Part shown: in pieces, positions 8,666 to 18,975 of the stretch | How the letters are laid out: each line of letters starts with the position of its first letter | Position numbering within the stretch: position 1 is the stretch's first letter | NCBI RefSeq assembly: GCF_007855645.1 | Contig: NZ_CP042265.1 | Span: 452,858-516,857, forward strand | DNA: 64,000 bases | Direction of reading: 5' to 3' | Source of the DNA: Qingshengfaniella alkalisoli | GTDB taxonomy: Bacteria; Pseudomonadota; Alphaproteobacteria; Rhodobacterales; Rhodobacteraceae | Program-made: the position numbers and the translations under genes | Notes under the pieces: model-generated | What the model saw: the letters and a program-made list of their open reading frames with translations, nothing else | Told to the model about the DNA's origin: nothing | Database searches by the model: none

Positions 8666-9000
8666 GTAAGATCCCTCACTACCCTGTTTTTTTACTATGC
8701 TATCGGACACAGGGAGTAGGGCGGCGAATACGCAGCCGAACCGACCGCACCACGACGGAAGCCACTTACCCAACGCCATCAAAACAACGTGAAGGCAAAT
8801 ACGGCGGCAACAGGCATTTACCCAGTAAGATTTGGTTAACAGCCCATTCTTGCCGTAGAGGCAGTTGTAGAAAATCATCCGCACCGCCTCCTTTGCGTTA
8901 AAAACAAGACACTGGTGGATCACATTCACTTTTCCACAGATGTTTTCCCAGATGTGAATAACTATATATTGACAGTAGCCGTCAGTTTGGCACTAAATGG
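8666..9000. other. 335-base stretch without a convincing gene
   Basis: Open frames here on either strand have no recognisable family pattern and no good ribosome site. The stretch seems more AT-rich than its surroundings, particularly 8925-8970 (CTATATATTGAC at 8962-8973). It probably holds the promoter of the riboswitch-nrdHIEF transcript; I could not assign a convincing pair of NrdR boxes. Confidence 0.4.
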
Positions 9001-9004
9001 GGGT

Positions 9005-9185
9005 GTTCTGGTTCCCGCGATTCAGCCTCGGGTGAAGAGGGAAGCCGGTGTAATTCCGGCGCTGCCCCCGCAACTGTAAGCGGCAAGCCAAGGTCCGAAT
9101 ATCCACTGGTGTATCTGCACCGGGAAGGAGGGCCAAGGCGTCCGAGCCGCGCAGTCAGGAGACCTGCCAGGACGACGAAAGACCA
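9005..9185 (+). ncRNA. Cobalamin riboswitch upstream of nrdHIEF
   Basis: Adenosylcobalamin-type aptamer. Conserved core pieces appear in order: GAAGAGGGAAGCCGGTGTAA, then CTGCCCCCGCAACTGTAAGC, and the B12 box AGTCAGGAGACCTGCC at 9153-9168. About 90 bases separate the aptamer from the nrdH start and presumably form the expression platform. In the known cases of this arrangement B12 binding switches off a B12-independent enzyme. Here that enzyme is the class Ib ribonucleotide reductase. Confidence 0.95.
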
Positions 9186-9271
9186 TCACGGGCGGAGGGT
9201 CCGCGGATGAGTGCCGGCAGTGAAAGGCCGCTCCGTCTGTGTCTCTGCCAACAACCCTTGGGGACGCGCGC

Positions 9272-9493
9272 ATGACGATAACCGTTTATTCCAAACCCGC
9301 CTGTGTACAATGCACGGCCACGACCCGTGCGCTGGACAGCAAAGGTCTTGAGTATGATGTTATCGATCTGACCCAAGATGCCGGCGCAATGGATCATGTC
9401 CAGTCGCTCGGTTATCGTCAGGCACCTGTTGTTATCGCCGACAATGATCACTGGGCGGGTTTTCGCCCCGACAAGATCGGCGCATTGAGCTGA
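9272..9493 (+). CDS. nrdH: Glutaredoxin-like NrdH redoxin
   Basis: A 73-residue electron donor for the class Ib ribonucleotide reductase. It begins [20 protein letters not shown] with the NrdH-type CVQC active site (Cys11, Cys14), and ends with [13 protein letters not shown], matching the WSGFRPD-like C-terminus typical of NrdH. The start at 9272 is chosen because it fits the family N-terminus; the longer frame from 9239 would run into the riboswitch platform. nrdI follows 4 bases after the stop. Confidence 0.95.
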   Translation: MTITVYSKPACVQCTATTRALDSKGLEYDVIDLTQDAGAMDHVQSLGYRQAPVVIADNDHWAGFRPDKIGALS

Positions 9494-9497
9494 CGCC

Positions 9498-9914
9498 ATG
9501 GGCGGGCTTTTCTACTTCTCCAGCCCGTCCGGCAACACCCACCGCTTCATCTCGCGGCTGGGCCTTTCGGCCTGCCGGATTCCATATCGTGCCTCGGAAG
9601 AGATGATCGCGGTGGATCGGCCCTTCGTCCTTATCAGCCCGACCTATTCGGACGGTGAAGGACGGGGGGCCGTACACAAACAGGTGATCCGCTTTCTCAA
9701 TAATGCGGACACCCGCAAAAACCTCCGTGGTATCATCGCCACGGGCAACCGCAATTTCGGGCAATACTTTGCCCATGCGGGCGATGTCATATCTGCCAAA
9801 TGCGGCGTCCCCCTGCTCTATAGGTTCGAGCTGTCGGGGACGGAAACCGACATCGCGCGCGTTCGTGCAGGATTGGACAAGTTTTGGACACGGCAACCCT
9901 TGAGCGCCCAGTAG
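9498..9914 (+). CDS. nrdI: Flavodoxin-like NrdI
   Basis: A 138-residue flavoprotein that delivers an oxidant to NrdF for assembly of its di-manganese tyrosyl radical cofactor. Visible family blocks are [16 protein letters not shown] (FMN phosphate loop), [13 protein letters not shown] and [14 protein letters not shown]. It lies between nrdH and nrdE and overlaps the latter by 31 bases. Confidence 0.95.
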   Translation: MGGLFYFSSPSGNTHRFISRLGLSACRIPYRASEEMIAVDRPFVLISPTYSDGEGRGAVHKQVIRFLNNADTRKNLRGIIATGNRNFGQYFAHAGDVISAKCGVPLLYRFELSGTETDIARVRAGLDKFWTRQPLSAQ

Positions 9915-12034
9915 CGCAGACCGAAGAGTTGGACTACCACGCGCTGAACGCGATGCTGAATCTCTATGACCCCGAGGGGAAGATCCAGTTCGATGCTGAC
10001 AGGCGCGCTGCGCGGCAGTATTTCTTACAGCACGTCAATCAGAACACGGTGTTCTTCCATTCGCTGGACGAGAAGCTCGGCTATCTCGTGTCGGAAGGCT
10101 ATTATGAAAAAGAAGTGCTCGACCAGTACAGCCGCGACTTCGTCCGCAAGATCTGGGACGCGGCCTACACGAAGAAGTTTCGCTTTCCGACGTTTCTTGG
10201 TGCGTTCAAATACTACACCAGCTACACGCTGAAGACGTTTGACGGGAAGCGCTACCTCGAACGTTACGAGGATCGCGTTGTCATGGTCGCGCTGGCGTTG
10301 GCGCAGGGTGACAAGAAACTGGCCATGCGGTTGATGGAGGAAATCATCGCGGGCCGGTTCCAACCAGCGACTCCGACTTTCCTGAACGCAGGCAAGAAGC
10401 AACGCGGCGAACTTATCTCCTGTTTCCTTCTGCGCCTCGAAGACAATATGGAAAGCATAGGTCGCGGGATCAACTCGGCGCTTCAATTGTCCAAGCGCGG
10501 CGGCGGCGTTGCCCTGATGTTGACCAACATCCGCGAATCCGGAGCCCCCATCAAAGGCATCGAGAACCAGTCATCGGGCGTGATCCCGGTGATGAAGCTG
10601 CTGGAAGACAGCTTTTCCTACGCAAACCAACTCGGTGCGCGACAAGGCGCGGGCGCGGTTTACCTGAATGCACACCATCCCGACATTTTGCGCTTTCTCG
10701 ACACAAAACGCGAGAATGCCGACGAGAAAATCCGGATCAAAACGCTGTCGCTTGGCGTCGTCATTCCGGACATCACCTTCGAGTTGGCGAAGAAGAACGA
10801 AGACATGTATCTCTTCTCACCGCATGACATCGAAAAGGTTTATGGCCTGCCCTTCTCGGAAATCTCTGTGACCGAGAAGTACGACGAGATGGTCGACAAC
10901 CCCAAGATTCGGAAGAAGAAGATCAACGCGCGGGCATTCTTCCAGACCATCGCGGAAATCCAGTTTGAATCCGGCTACCCCTATATCCTGTTCGAGGACA
11001 CCGCCAACCGTGCCAATCCGGTTCAGGGTCGGATCAACATGTCCAACCTATGCTCGGAAATCCTGCAGGTGAACGAGGCATCCGAATTCAACGACGATCT
11101 TAGCTATAAGCACCTGGGTACGGACATCTCATGCAACCTTGGCTCACTCAACATCGCCAGAACGATGGATGGCGGCGATATAGGTGCGACGGTCGAGACC
11201 GCGATCCGCGCTCTGAATGCTGTGTCTGAAATGTCAGCGATCGACAGCGTGCCCTCCGTGCGTCGTGGAAATGACGAAAGTCACGCGATCGGCTTGGGCC
11301 AGATGAACCTGCATGGCTTTCTTGCGCGCGAACACATCCACTATGGCAGCAAAGAAGGTGTGGATTTCACAAACATCTATTTCGCGACGGTGCTCTATCA
11401 CTGCCTGCGCGCCTCGAACGCCATCGCTAGGGAACGCAAGCAGACATTCAAGGGTTTCAAGAAGTCGAAGTACGCCGACGGCACATTCTTCGACAAATAC
11501 ACTGAGCAGGACTGGTTGCCGGAAACCGACCGCGTGCGCGAGTTGTTCGACAAATTGGGTGTTGCCGTTCCAACACGTAACGATTGGGCAGAGCTGAAGT
11601 CCGCCGTGATGAAGCACGGCATCTTCAACCGTAACCTCCAGGCCGTGCCGCCGACCGGCTCGATCAGCTATATCAACAACTCGACGTCCTCGATCCACCC
11701 GATCACCTCAAAGATCGAGATCCGCAAGGAAGGTAAGATCGGACGCGTCTACTACCCGGCCGCGTTCATGAACAACGAAAACCTCGAATACTACCGTGAC
11801 GCGTATGAAATCGGGCCCGAGGCGATCATTGACACTTATGCGGCCGCAACTCAGCACGTGGATCAAGGTCTTTCCCTGACGCTGTTCTTCAAGGACACGG
11901 CAACCACCCGAGATATCAACCGCGCGCAAATCTACGCGTGGAAGAAGGGCATCAAGACCATCTACTACATCCGCCTGCGCCAGATGGCCCTGGAAGGGAC
12001 CGAAGTGCAGGGTTGTGTGAGCTGCTCACTCTAA
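9884..12034 (+). CDS. nrdE: Class Ib ribonucleoside-diphosphate reductase, alpha subunit
   Basis: Catalytic subunit that reduces ribonucleoside diphosphates to deoxyribonucleotides. The 716-residue protein contains the radical-site block [11 protein letters not shown] (Asn, Cys, Glu), the SCNLGSLN cysteine region and [16 protein letters not shown]. It ends in GCVSCSL, the mobile C-terminal CxxC pair that accepts electrons from NrdH. There is no long N-terminal ATP-cone, as expected for class Ib. The start is TTG at 9884, inside nrdI, with AGGAT ten bases upstream; there is no ATG that keeps the whole conserved N-terminus. Confidence 0.95.
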   Translation: MDTATLERPVAQTEELDYHALNAMLNLYDPEGKIQFDADRRAARQYFLQHVNQNTVFFHSLDEKLGYLVSEGYYEKEVLDQYSRDFVRKIWDAAYTKKFRFPTFLGAFKYYTSYTLKTFDGKRYLERYEDRVVMVALALAQGDKKLAMRLMEEIIAGRFQPATPTFLNAGKKQRGELISCFLLRLEDNMESIGRGINSALQLSKRGGGVALMLTNIRESGAPIKGIENQSSGVIPVMKLLEDSFSYANQLGARQGAGAVYLNAHHPDILRFLDTKRENADEKIRIKTLSLGVVIPDITFELAKKNEDMYLFSPHDIEKVYGLPFSEISVTEKYDEMVDNPKIRKKKINARAFFQTIAEIQFESGYPYILFEDTANRANPVQGRINMSNLCSEILQVNEASEFNDDLSYKHLGTDISCNLGSLNIARTMDGGDIGATVETAIRALNAVSEMSAIDSVPSVRRGNDESHAIGLGQMNLHGFLAREHIHYGSKEGVDFTNIYFATVLYHCLRASNAIARERKQTFKGFKKSKYADGTFFDKYTEQDWLPETDRVRELFDKLGVAVPTRNDWAELKSAVMKHGIFNRNLQAVPPTGSISYINNSTSSIHPITSKIEIRKEGKIGRVYYPAAFMNNENLEYYRDAYEIGPEAIIDTYAAATQHVDQGLSLTLFFKDTATTRDINRAQIYAWKKGIKTIYYIRLRQMALEGTEVQGCVSCSL

Positions 12035-12044
12035 GTTTCCCCAA

Positions 12045-12072
12045 GCGCCGGACCGCCCCAAGGGTCCGGCGC
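12045..12072 (+). other. Strong stem-loop between nrdE and nrdF
   Basis: Perfect ten-base-pair stem GCGCCGGACC / GGTCCGGCGC with an eight-base loop, ten bases after the nrdE stop. No T tract follows, so it is more likely an mRNA-stabilising or partly attenuating hairpin than a full terminator. Confidence 0.7.
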
Positions 12073-12135
12073 GAAATTTCCCTTGCAGGACAGGCGTGAT
12101 ATGATCCATGCGCCGCGACCTGCTCCGCGCGCTGA

Positions 12136-13126
<991 letters not shown>

Positions 13127-13136
13127 GATCCGGAAA

Positions 13137-13602
13137 ATGGCGATCGAGATTGAGTTTCGAGAAGCATACCGCGATGAAGTTCCTCAGGTCGTAGCGCTGT
13201 TGGTGGATGATGAACTGGGTCGTGGACGCGAAGGACAGAACCTTTCGGTCTATTTCGACGCGTTCGACGCCATGTCGCGCGAAACCGGAAACCGCGTCTA
13301 TGTGGGTATCATGGACGATAAGGTCGTAGCCACCTACCAGTTGACAGCCATCAGCGGCCTATCGCGAACAGCCACCCGCCGCGCCCAGATCGAAGGTTGT
13401 GCGGGTGGCGTCATCATTACGAGGCACTGGAGTGGGGCGCATGCTTCTGGCAGATGCCGAACAGCGTGCGCGAGATGCCGGATGCGCCCTGATGCAGCTG
13501 ACCAGCGATCGACAGCGCGAGACAGCACACAAGTTCTATGAAACCGCTGGCTATACGCCCAGCCACACCGGTTTCAAGAAACCGCTTTTCGCTGACGAAT
13601 AG
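13137..13602 (+). pseudogene. GNAT-family N-acetyltransferase, with a +1 frameshift
   Basis: The gene starts 10 bases after the nrdF stop. The first part reads MAIEIEFREAYRDEVPQVVA, then YVGIMDDKVVATYQLTAISG, up to QIEG. An additional T at 13397-13398 shifts the frame. The correct continuation from 13399 reads VRVASSLRGTGVGRMLLADA, containing the acetyl-CoA binding RGTGVG motif, and ends KFYETAGYTPSHTGFKKPLF at 13602. Restored, it would be a normal 154-residue acetyltransferase. As given it is cut after the acceptor half. The substrate is unknown. Confidence 0.8.
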
Positions 13603-13793
13603 TCCGTTCGAAGTTTTTTGTCCCAAGGGGGTGACGCAAGGAAATTTCGCGGCTATAGAAATTGCGACTCATAGTGGAGGACTCTTGATGAGGCATTACC
13701 GCACGACCATCTTGCTGACACCGGCAGCGCCGTACCGGGCTGCCCGCGCAGTCCATCCTTTTCAAGACAATCAGATCCCCGCGGAGGGGCACT

Positions 13794-15650
13794 ATGCTTC
13801 GAAATCTAGAAAATCTTGTCGACCCGTTTGCTGCGTATGAGGAAGAAACGCCGCCGAAAGAGCTGCGTAAGTTCCTGATATCCCATCTTCTTCCGTTCAA
13901 GAAGGTGCTGCTAGCGATTGCAGCGGTGGGACTAATCGCCGCGCTGACGGAAACCGCGCTGATCTACTATTCGGGTCGCGTCATCGACCTGATGACCAGC
14001 GCCGGGCGCGACGCATTCTGGAACCGCCACGCGATCGAGCTCCTTCTGGCCGCGGTGCTGATCCTGATCCTGCGCCCGCTTGCAGTATCGCTGAACTTCG
14101 CACTGCTGTTCCGTGCCTACTCGACCAATATGGTGGCGCAGGCGCGCTGGCGCTCACACAAGCACATGCTGGGTCAATCGGTCGGCTTCTTCCAGAACGA
14201 CTTCGCCGGACGTCTTGCAAACCGCGTGATGAACATGGGCTATGCGGTCGAGGACAGCGTATTCCTGATGTTCGAGGGATTCTGGCACGCGGCGATCTTC
14301 GTGATGGGCACTCTGTTCGTGCTCAGCCGGATGGATATGCGTCTGGTCATCCCGCTGCTGCTGTGGATCGGGCTGTATCTGTGGTTCGTTCTATGGCTGG
14401 CCCCGCGGATCGGTCGCGCATCTGAAAAGCTGAGCCACGCGAATTCGGCCGTTACCGCTCGCGTGGTTGACGCATATACCAACATAGAAACGGTCAAGCT
14501 GTTCGCGCATGCGGAGCGGGAAGAAACCTACGCTCGCAACGCCATGTCGCGGCACCGGCTGCGGTTCTCGCGGATTCTGCGGCTGTTCTCGGTGATGATG
14601 ACAGGCATCGCGGGCGTCAACGCGCTGGCCGTTCTATTGTTGGTTGGCCCCGCCATTTGGTTATGGTCAATCGGCAGCCTGAGCATCGGACAGGTGTCCA
14701 CTGCGGTTGCGCTGACGGTGCGGTTGAACGCGATGACCGGGTGGATCATGTGGCTGACCGTTCGGATTTTCGAGCATTTCGGTGTGATCCGCGAAGGCCT
14801 GGAAAGCATTGCGCAGCCCCAGACCGTTACCAATACCGACGACGCGACGACACTCAAGGTGCGCAAGGCCGAAATCCGCTACGACAACCTCAGCCACCAC
14901 TACGGCAAGGGCAAAGGCGGGCTGGATCACATCAATCTGGTCATCCCCGACGGACAGAAGGTCGGCTTGGTCGGGCGCTCCGGCGCGGGTAAGTCGTCGC
15001 TGGTCAACCTGCTGCTGCGTTTCCGCGACGCCGAAAGCGGTCGGGTGTTGATCGACGGGCAAGACATTTCGCTGGTCACACAGGAAAGCCTGCGCAAGCA
15101 GATCGGCATGGTCACGCAGGACAGTTCCCTGCTGCATCGGTCGGTGCGGGACAACATCCTGTATGGTCGGCCCGACGCGACCGAAGCGCAAATGATCGAA
15201 GCCGCAAAGCGAGCCGAAGCGCATGACTTCATCCAGCAACTTGCCGACCCCAAGGGTCGCACGGGATACAACGCGCATGTCGGTGAACGGGGTGTAAAAC
15301 TGTCGGGTGGCCAGCGCCAGCGGATTGCTTTGGCGCGGGTCATCCTGAAGGACGCGCCTATCCTTGTGCTGGACGAAGCGACCTCTGCGCTCGATTCCGA
15401 GGTGGAGGCAAGCATCCAGCAAACGCTCTATGGCGTGATGCAGGGCAAGACGGTGATCGCGATTGCGCACCGCCTGTCAACCATCGCCCAGATGGACCGT
15501 ATCATCGTGATGGAGGCCGGACGCATCGCCGAAGACGGCACGCATGAGGAATTGCTGGCACAAGGTGGTCTCTATGCGAGCTTCTGGAATCGGCAGTCAG
15601 GCGGGTTTCTTGATGCCGATCCCGAACACCTGTCAGATCACGTGGCATAA
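13794..15650 (+). CDS. ABC exporter, fused membrane and ATPase domains
   Basis: A 618-residue half-transporter: a six-helix type-IV ABC membrane domain (about residues 40-340) followed by the ATPase. The nucleotide-binding domain has Walker A GRSGAGKSS, signature LSGGQRQRIALARV, Walker B ILVLDEATSALD and the switch histidine in IAIAHRLST. It resembles multidrug/lipid-type exporters that act as dimers. No partner gene is adjacent, so it may homodimerise. The 190-base upstream gap is empty apart from a short open frame starting at 13688 with a good ribosome site. Substrate unknown. Confidence 0.9.
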   Translation: MLRNLENLVDPFAAYEEETPPKELRKFLISHLLPFKKVLLAIAAVGLIAALTETALIYYSGRVIDLMTSAGRDAFWNRHAIELLLAAVLILILRPLAVSLNFALLFRAYSTNMVAQARWRSHKHMLGQSVGFFQNDFAGRLANRVMNMGYAVEDSVFLMFEGFWHAAIFVMGTLFVLSRMDMRLVIPLLLWIGLYLWFVLWLAPRIGRASEKLSHANSAVTARVVDAYTNIETVKLFAHAEREETYARNAMSRHRLRFSRILRLFSVMMTGIAGVNALAVLLLVGPAIWLWSIGSLSIGQVSTAVALTVRLNAMTGWIMWLTVRIFEHFGVIREGLESIAQPQTVTNTDDATTLKVRKAEIRYDNLSHHYGKGKGGLDHINLVIPDGQKVGLVGRSGAGKSSLVNLLLRFRDAESGRVLIDGQDISLVTQESLRKQIGMVTQDSSLLHRSVRDNILYGRPDATEAQMIEAAKRAEAHDFIQQLADPKGRTGYNAHVGERGVKLSGGQRQRIALARVILKDAPILVLDEATSALDSEVEASIQQTLYGVMQGKTVIAIAHRLSTIAQMDRIIVMEAGRIAEDGTHEELLAQGGLYASFWNRQSGGFLDADPEHLSDHVA

Positions 15651-15651
15651 C

Positions 15652-15677
15652 GACAGGGGGCTTACCCGCCCTCTGTC
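15652..15677. terminator. Stem-loop between convergent ABC exporter and opgC-like genes
   Basis: GACAGGGGGC / GCCCTCTGTC, ten pairs with one G-T, loop of six bases. It fills the 30-base gap between two convergent stops. There is no T tract on either side, so termination strength is uncertain. Confidence 0.5.
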
Positions 15678-15680
15678 AAT

Positions 15681-16865
15681 TCAGCGACCATCCAGCGCAG
15701 CGCGCACAGCGTTCCGCCAGGGCTGAGCTTTCAGGTAGGCCACAAAATATGCGGTCAAAGAAAGCAATGCGATGCCCAACACATTGACGACCAGTGCCTG
15801 CAACACACCCCTCCCCATGACATCCAGCAAAACCCCCATCAACCGCGACAACACCATCGACGTCATGAACACCGCTAAAGTTTGCTGGCCGACCTTACTG
15901 ACAACGGGTGTCACCCGATCACGTATAGGACCACCTAGCAAACGGCTTCCCATCGGTCCTACGGCAGCCCACGCAAGATAAGCCAAGCTAAGAAAATGGA
16001 TATATCGCAAAATTCCCTGGTCGGTCTTGGACAGCAGGATCCACCATTCCTTCCGCCACGCCCGGATTTCTGCGAACATCCCAACGGTCTCGTGCCACGC
16101 CAAGGGCAATGATATCACCACCACCGCGCAGGCGATCGCGATCATTGCGCGGCTTTTGGGCGGCTTGGGAATCCAACCTGCCATCAAACCGAACCCCGTG
16201 AAAAAGACGAGTTGCCAGGCAAAAGGGTTGAAGAACCACTGCCGCTCGCTGCCTCTGGAAAACCAGTATTCCGCTGGAAGCTCCAACCCACCGGCCGTCA
16301 CGTAAGCCCACAGACACAGGCTAGCCATAATCACGAGTTTCGGACTGATCTGCGCCAGCAACATCATCGGCGGAACCAATCCCAGAATGACGAAATACAT
16401 TGGCAAGATGTCAAAGTAATTCGGCACATAAGTCATGGTCATCAAGCCAATCATGTTACGTCCCGTTTCACGGATGAAGGGATACAGATTCAATGCATCC
16501 ACGTAATCTTTCTCGAACCAGCCCGTCTGATTCAGGACCAGCATCGTAAAGAGGGCCACGAAGAAAACACCCAGATGCGCCCAGTAAATCTGCCACATCC
16601 TCAATAGGATGCGCAAAGTGCCCATCCACCAACCCGCGTACTGGAAGATCGTGCCAAAGGCGATAGCCGAAGCCATGCCCGAACAGAACACGAAGATTTC
16701 CGCGGCATCGGAAAACCCGAAACGTGATGGCGTCCATAAAGCCCATGGGTTGGACGGAACGTGCGACAGAAGAATGACATACATTGCTACGCCGCGAAAG
16801 AAATCGAGCCGTGGATCGCGTGTGCGAGATGGCGGCTTGCGTTCAGGGGATGCTTGTTGCGTCAT
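15681..16865 (-). CDS. opgC: OpgC-like membrane acyltransferase
   Basis: A 394-residue polytopic membrane protein of the OpgC family, which in relatives adds succinyl or similar groups to periplasmic glucans. The N-terminal signature RDPRLDFFRGVAMYVILLSH is typical, with SRFGFSDAAEIFVFCSG and FDILPMYFVILGLVPP further in, and about ten hydrophobic segments. No glucan synthase (opgGH) is in the window, so the acceptor is not shown by context. It stands between the convergent exporter and the PAS-LuxR gene. Confidence 0.88.
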   Translation of the reverse strand: MTQQASPERKPPSRTRDPRLDFFRGVAMYVILLSHVPSNPWALWTPSRFGFSDAAEIFVFCSGMASAIAFGTIFQYAGWWMGTLRILLRMWQIYWAHLGVFFVALFTMLVLNQTGWFEKDYVDALNLYPFIRETGRNMIGLMTMTYVPNYFDILPMYFVILGLVPPMMLLAQISPKLVIMASLCLWAYVTAGGLELPAEYWFSRGSERQWFFNPFAWQLVFFTGFGLMAGWIPKPPKSRAMIAIACAVVVISLPLAWHETVGMFAEIRAWRKEWWILLSKTDQGILRYIHFLSLAYLAWAAVGPMGSRLLGGPIRDRVTPVVSKVGQQTLAVFMTSMVLSRLMGVLLDVMGRGVLQALVVNVLGIALLSLTAYFVAYLKAQPWRNAVRAALDGR

Positions 16866-16990
16866 ATATTGTTGTCTTGCCCAAAAAACCTTGCCTCGGC
16901 CGAAGCCATCAGACCAACTACGGCATTGTCAGCGGTAGGTTTAGCCCCGATTTACGTATCGGATGAAATTCGCCAGTTCGCGCCATCAAG

Positions 16991-17545
16991 TTACAATTCT
17001 ATATTCGTCAAACGGTTCAGAAGTTCCGCAGCATTGTGCACACCGAACTTCCGAAGCAGTCGTGCCCGAACATCTTCAATCGTTCGCGGCGACAAGCCAA
17101 GATCCCCGGCAATTTGCTTGCTGGTCATTCCTTGCATCAACAACATCACGACGTCTCGTTCCCTCGGCGTCAGATTAACGCGCGTTGGCGCGTCGGCAAG
17201 CATCGAGTAGCTCAGTACGGTCCGTGCCAGAGGCGCTTCCGGTGTCAGCGATCGTGCTCGGAAACGGCACCAGATGGCACTTCCGTCTTTCCGCCTTAGA
17301 ATACGCAGATCAGAATACACTTTCTGCCGCCGCAGCGCCGCCAATCCAATGTCGCGTACCTGCGCAAACTCTTCGTCACTGTCGTATAGCTGGCGAAAAC
17401 TCTGCCCCACCAGTTCTTCAACCGAGAACCCGCTCAAGTCTGCAAAAGTTTGATTGCAGGCTCGGACAACTCGATCTTCTGTCAAGACGAGTCCGACAGG
17501 AGCGCTGTCGAAAGCAAGATGTGCAAGCGTGTCGAACGTTGTCAT
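16991..17545 (-). CDS. PAS-LuxR transcriptional regulator
   Basis: A 184-residue protein with an N-terminal PAS sensor domain (about residues 8-118; GLVLTEDRVVRACNQTFADL and ILRRKDGSAIWCRFRAR) and a C-terminal LuxR-type helix-turn-helix (about 122-182; LTPRERDVVMLLMQGMTSKQ, LGLSPRTIEDVRARLL). There is no receiver domain, so it senses a ligand or redox state directly rather than through a kinase. It is divergent from the catabolic operon starting at 17630, with a strong palindrome between them, and is its likely regulator. Confidence 0.9.
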   Translation of the reverse strand: MTTFDTLAHLAFDSAPVGLVLTEDRVVRACNQTFADLSGFSVEELVGQSFRQLYDSDEEFAQVRDIGLAALRRQKVYSDLRILRRKDGSAIWCRFRARSLTPEAPLARTVLSYSMLADAPTRVNLTPRERDVVMLLMQGMTSKQIAGDLGLSPRTIEDVRARLLRKFGVHNAAELLNRLTNIEL

Positions 17546-17551
17546 GTAGTG

Positions 17552-17581
17552 TACCGTGGTTATACGGTATTGCTACCGTAT
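17552..17581. promoter_or_regulatory. Palindromic operator candidate for the PAS-LuxR regulator
   Basis: ATACGGTATTGCTACCGTAT at 17562-17581 is a perfect inverted repeat (eight-base arms, four-base spacer). A third copy of the half-site, TACCGT at 17552-17557, lies just outside and pairs with the first arm. Twenty-base dyads of this form are usual for LuxR-type proteins. Confidence 0.65.
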
Positions 17582-17629
17582 TTTCTTGACGTCATGCTAC
17601 CCCCTCCAAGCAAATCACGCGGGCAGGCG

Positions 17630-18925
17630 ATGGCGAAAATCACTGAATTCTCGACCAAACTCATGGATCGGATTGACCGGAAGCGGGACGACCTGATCGC
17701 GTTGACGCAAGATCTTGTTCGTATCCCGACACTTAACCCGCCGGGCGAAAACTATCGCGAGATCTGCGAGTATCTGCGAGACCGGCTAGCCTCTCGCGGG
17801 TTTGACGTGGAATTGGTGCGCGGCGAGGGAACACCAGGCGACAGCGACAAATATCCCCGTTGGAACGTGATCGCACGTTACGAAGGTACGCAAGTCGGCG
17901 AATGCGTACATTTCAATTCTCATATCGATGTAGTTGATGTTGGTGCTGGTTGGACAACGGACCCGTTCGGCGGCGAATTGAAAGACGGCAAGATTTACGG
18001 TCGCGGCACCTGTGACATGAAAGGGGGCTTGGCCGCTTCGATCATCGCGGCGGAAGCATTCCTTGAAATCTGTCCAGACTTCACCGGTGCCATCGAAATT
18101 TCCGGAACTGCAGATGAGGAATCCGGAGGATATGGCGGTGTCGCCTACCTTGCCGAGAAAGGGTACTTCTCGCCCGAGCGCGTTCAGCACGTCATCATCC
18201 CCGAGCCACTGCAGAAGGACCGGATCTGTCTCGGTCATCGAGGTGTGTATTGGGCTGAAATCGAAACACATGGCGAAATAGCACATGGATCAATGCCGTT
18301 TCTCGGAGACTGCGCCGTACGCCATATGGGGGCCGTCCTGCACGAGATGGAGGCATCCCTCTATCCCCAACTGGCGCAGAAGCGCACGGAAATGCCCGTT
18401 GTTCCCGAAGGCGCGCGCCAATCGACGATGAACATCAATTCGATCCATGGCGGACAGGCAGAGCAGGAAACTGACTTCACCGGCCTGCCCTCGCCATGCG
18501 TGCCCGACAGCTGCCGCGTCATCGTGGACCGACGTTTCCTGATCGAAGAAGATGTCGAAGACGTCGCGCAAGAACTGCGCACCGTGCTGGAAACCGTGAA
18601 ACATCAGCGCCAGAACTTCCGCTACGACATGCGCGAATTGTTCCGCGTCATCCCAAGCATGACCGACAAGAACGCCCCCGTGGTCACCAGTGTCGCCAAG
18701 GCCATTGGCGACGTGATGGGCAAGCAGCCCGAGTACGTCGTCTCACCCGGTACCTATGATCAGAAGCACATCGACCGCATCGGCAAGCTCAAGAACTGCA
18801 TCGCCTATGGCCCCGGCCTTCTGGAAATGGCACATAAGCCTGATGAATTTGTCGGAGTTGACGACATGATCGATTCAGCCAAAGTGATGGGGCAAAGCCT
18901 GATCGATCTGCTCAAACCACAGTAA
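17630..18925 (+). CDS. M20-family metallohydrolase (ArgE/DapE type)
   Basis: A 431-residue amidohydrolase/deacylase of the ArgE-DapE group, using two zinc or cobalt ions. Ligands and catalytic residues are visible: His98 and Asp100 in FNSHIDVV, Asp129 in GRGTCDMKGG, the general-base pair Glu163-Glu164 in GTADEESGGYGG, and a lid domain starting near HGEIAHGSMPF. The start is taken at 17630 (MAKITEFSTK); an in-frame ATG at 17594 is the alternative. It is the first gene of the operon running to 27133, so it may act on the substrate brought in by the ABC transporter encoded downstream. Confidence 0.9.
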   Translation: MAKITEFSTKLMDRIDRKRDDLIALTQDLVRIPTLNPPGENYREICEYLRDRLASRGFDVELVRGEGTPGDSDKYPRWNVIARYEGTQVGECVHFNSHIDVVDVGAGWTTDPFGGELKDGKIYGRGTCDMKGGLAASIIAAEAFLEICPDFTGAIEISGTADEESGGYGGVAYLAEKGYFSPERVQHVIIPEPLQKDRICLGHRGVYWAEIETHGEIAHGSMPFLGDCAVRHMGAVLHEMEASLYPQLAQKRTEMPVVPEGARQSTMNINSIHGGQAEQETDFTGLPSPCVPDSCRVIVDRRFLIEEDVEDVAQELRTVLETVKHQRQNFRYDMRELFRVIPSMTDKNAPVVTSVAKAIGDVMGKQPEYVVSPGTYDQKHIDRIGKLKNCIAYGPGLLEMAHKPDEFVGVDDMIDSAKVMGQSLIDLLKPQ

Positions 18926-18975
18926 GAGTCCGATCAATCGGGCCACAACACGGGAACCAACAGGGGATAGCCCAG

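Noticed and set aside
8437..8901. A 154-codon plus-strand open frame
   Set aside because: Composition is arginine-rich and without family resemblance, and it overlaps the lipoprotein relic on the other strand.
8940..8975. NrdR-box-like AT-rich sequence before the nrd riboswitch
   Set aside because: Only one loose match, CTATATATTGAC, was found. NrdR sites come as a spaced pair, and no second copy at the right distance could be seen.
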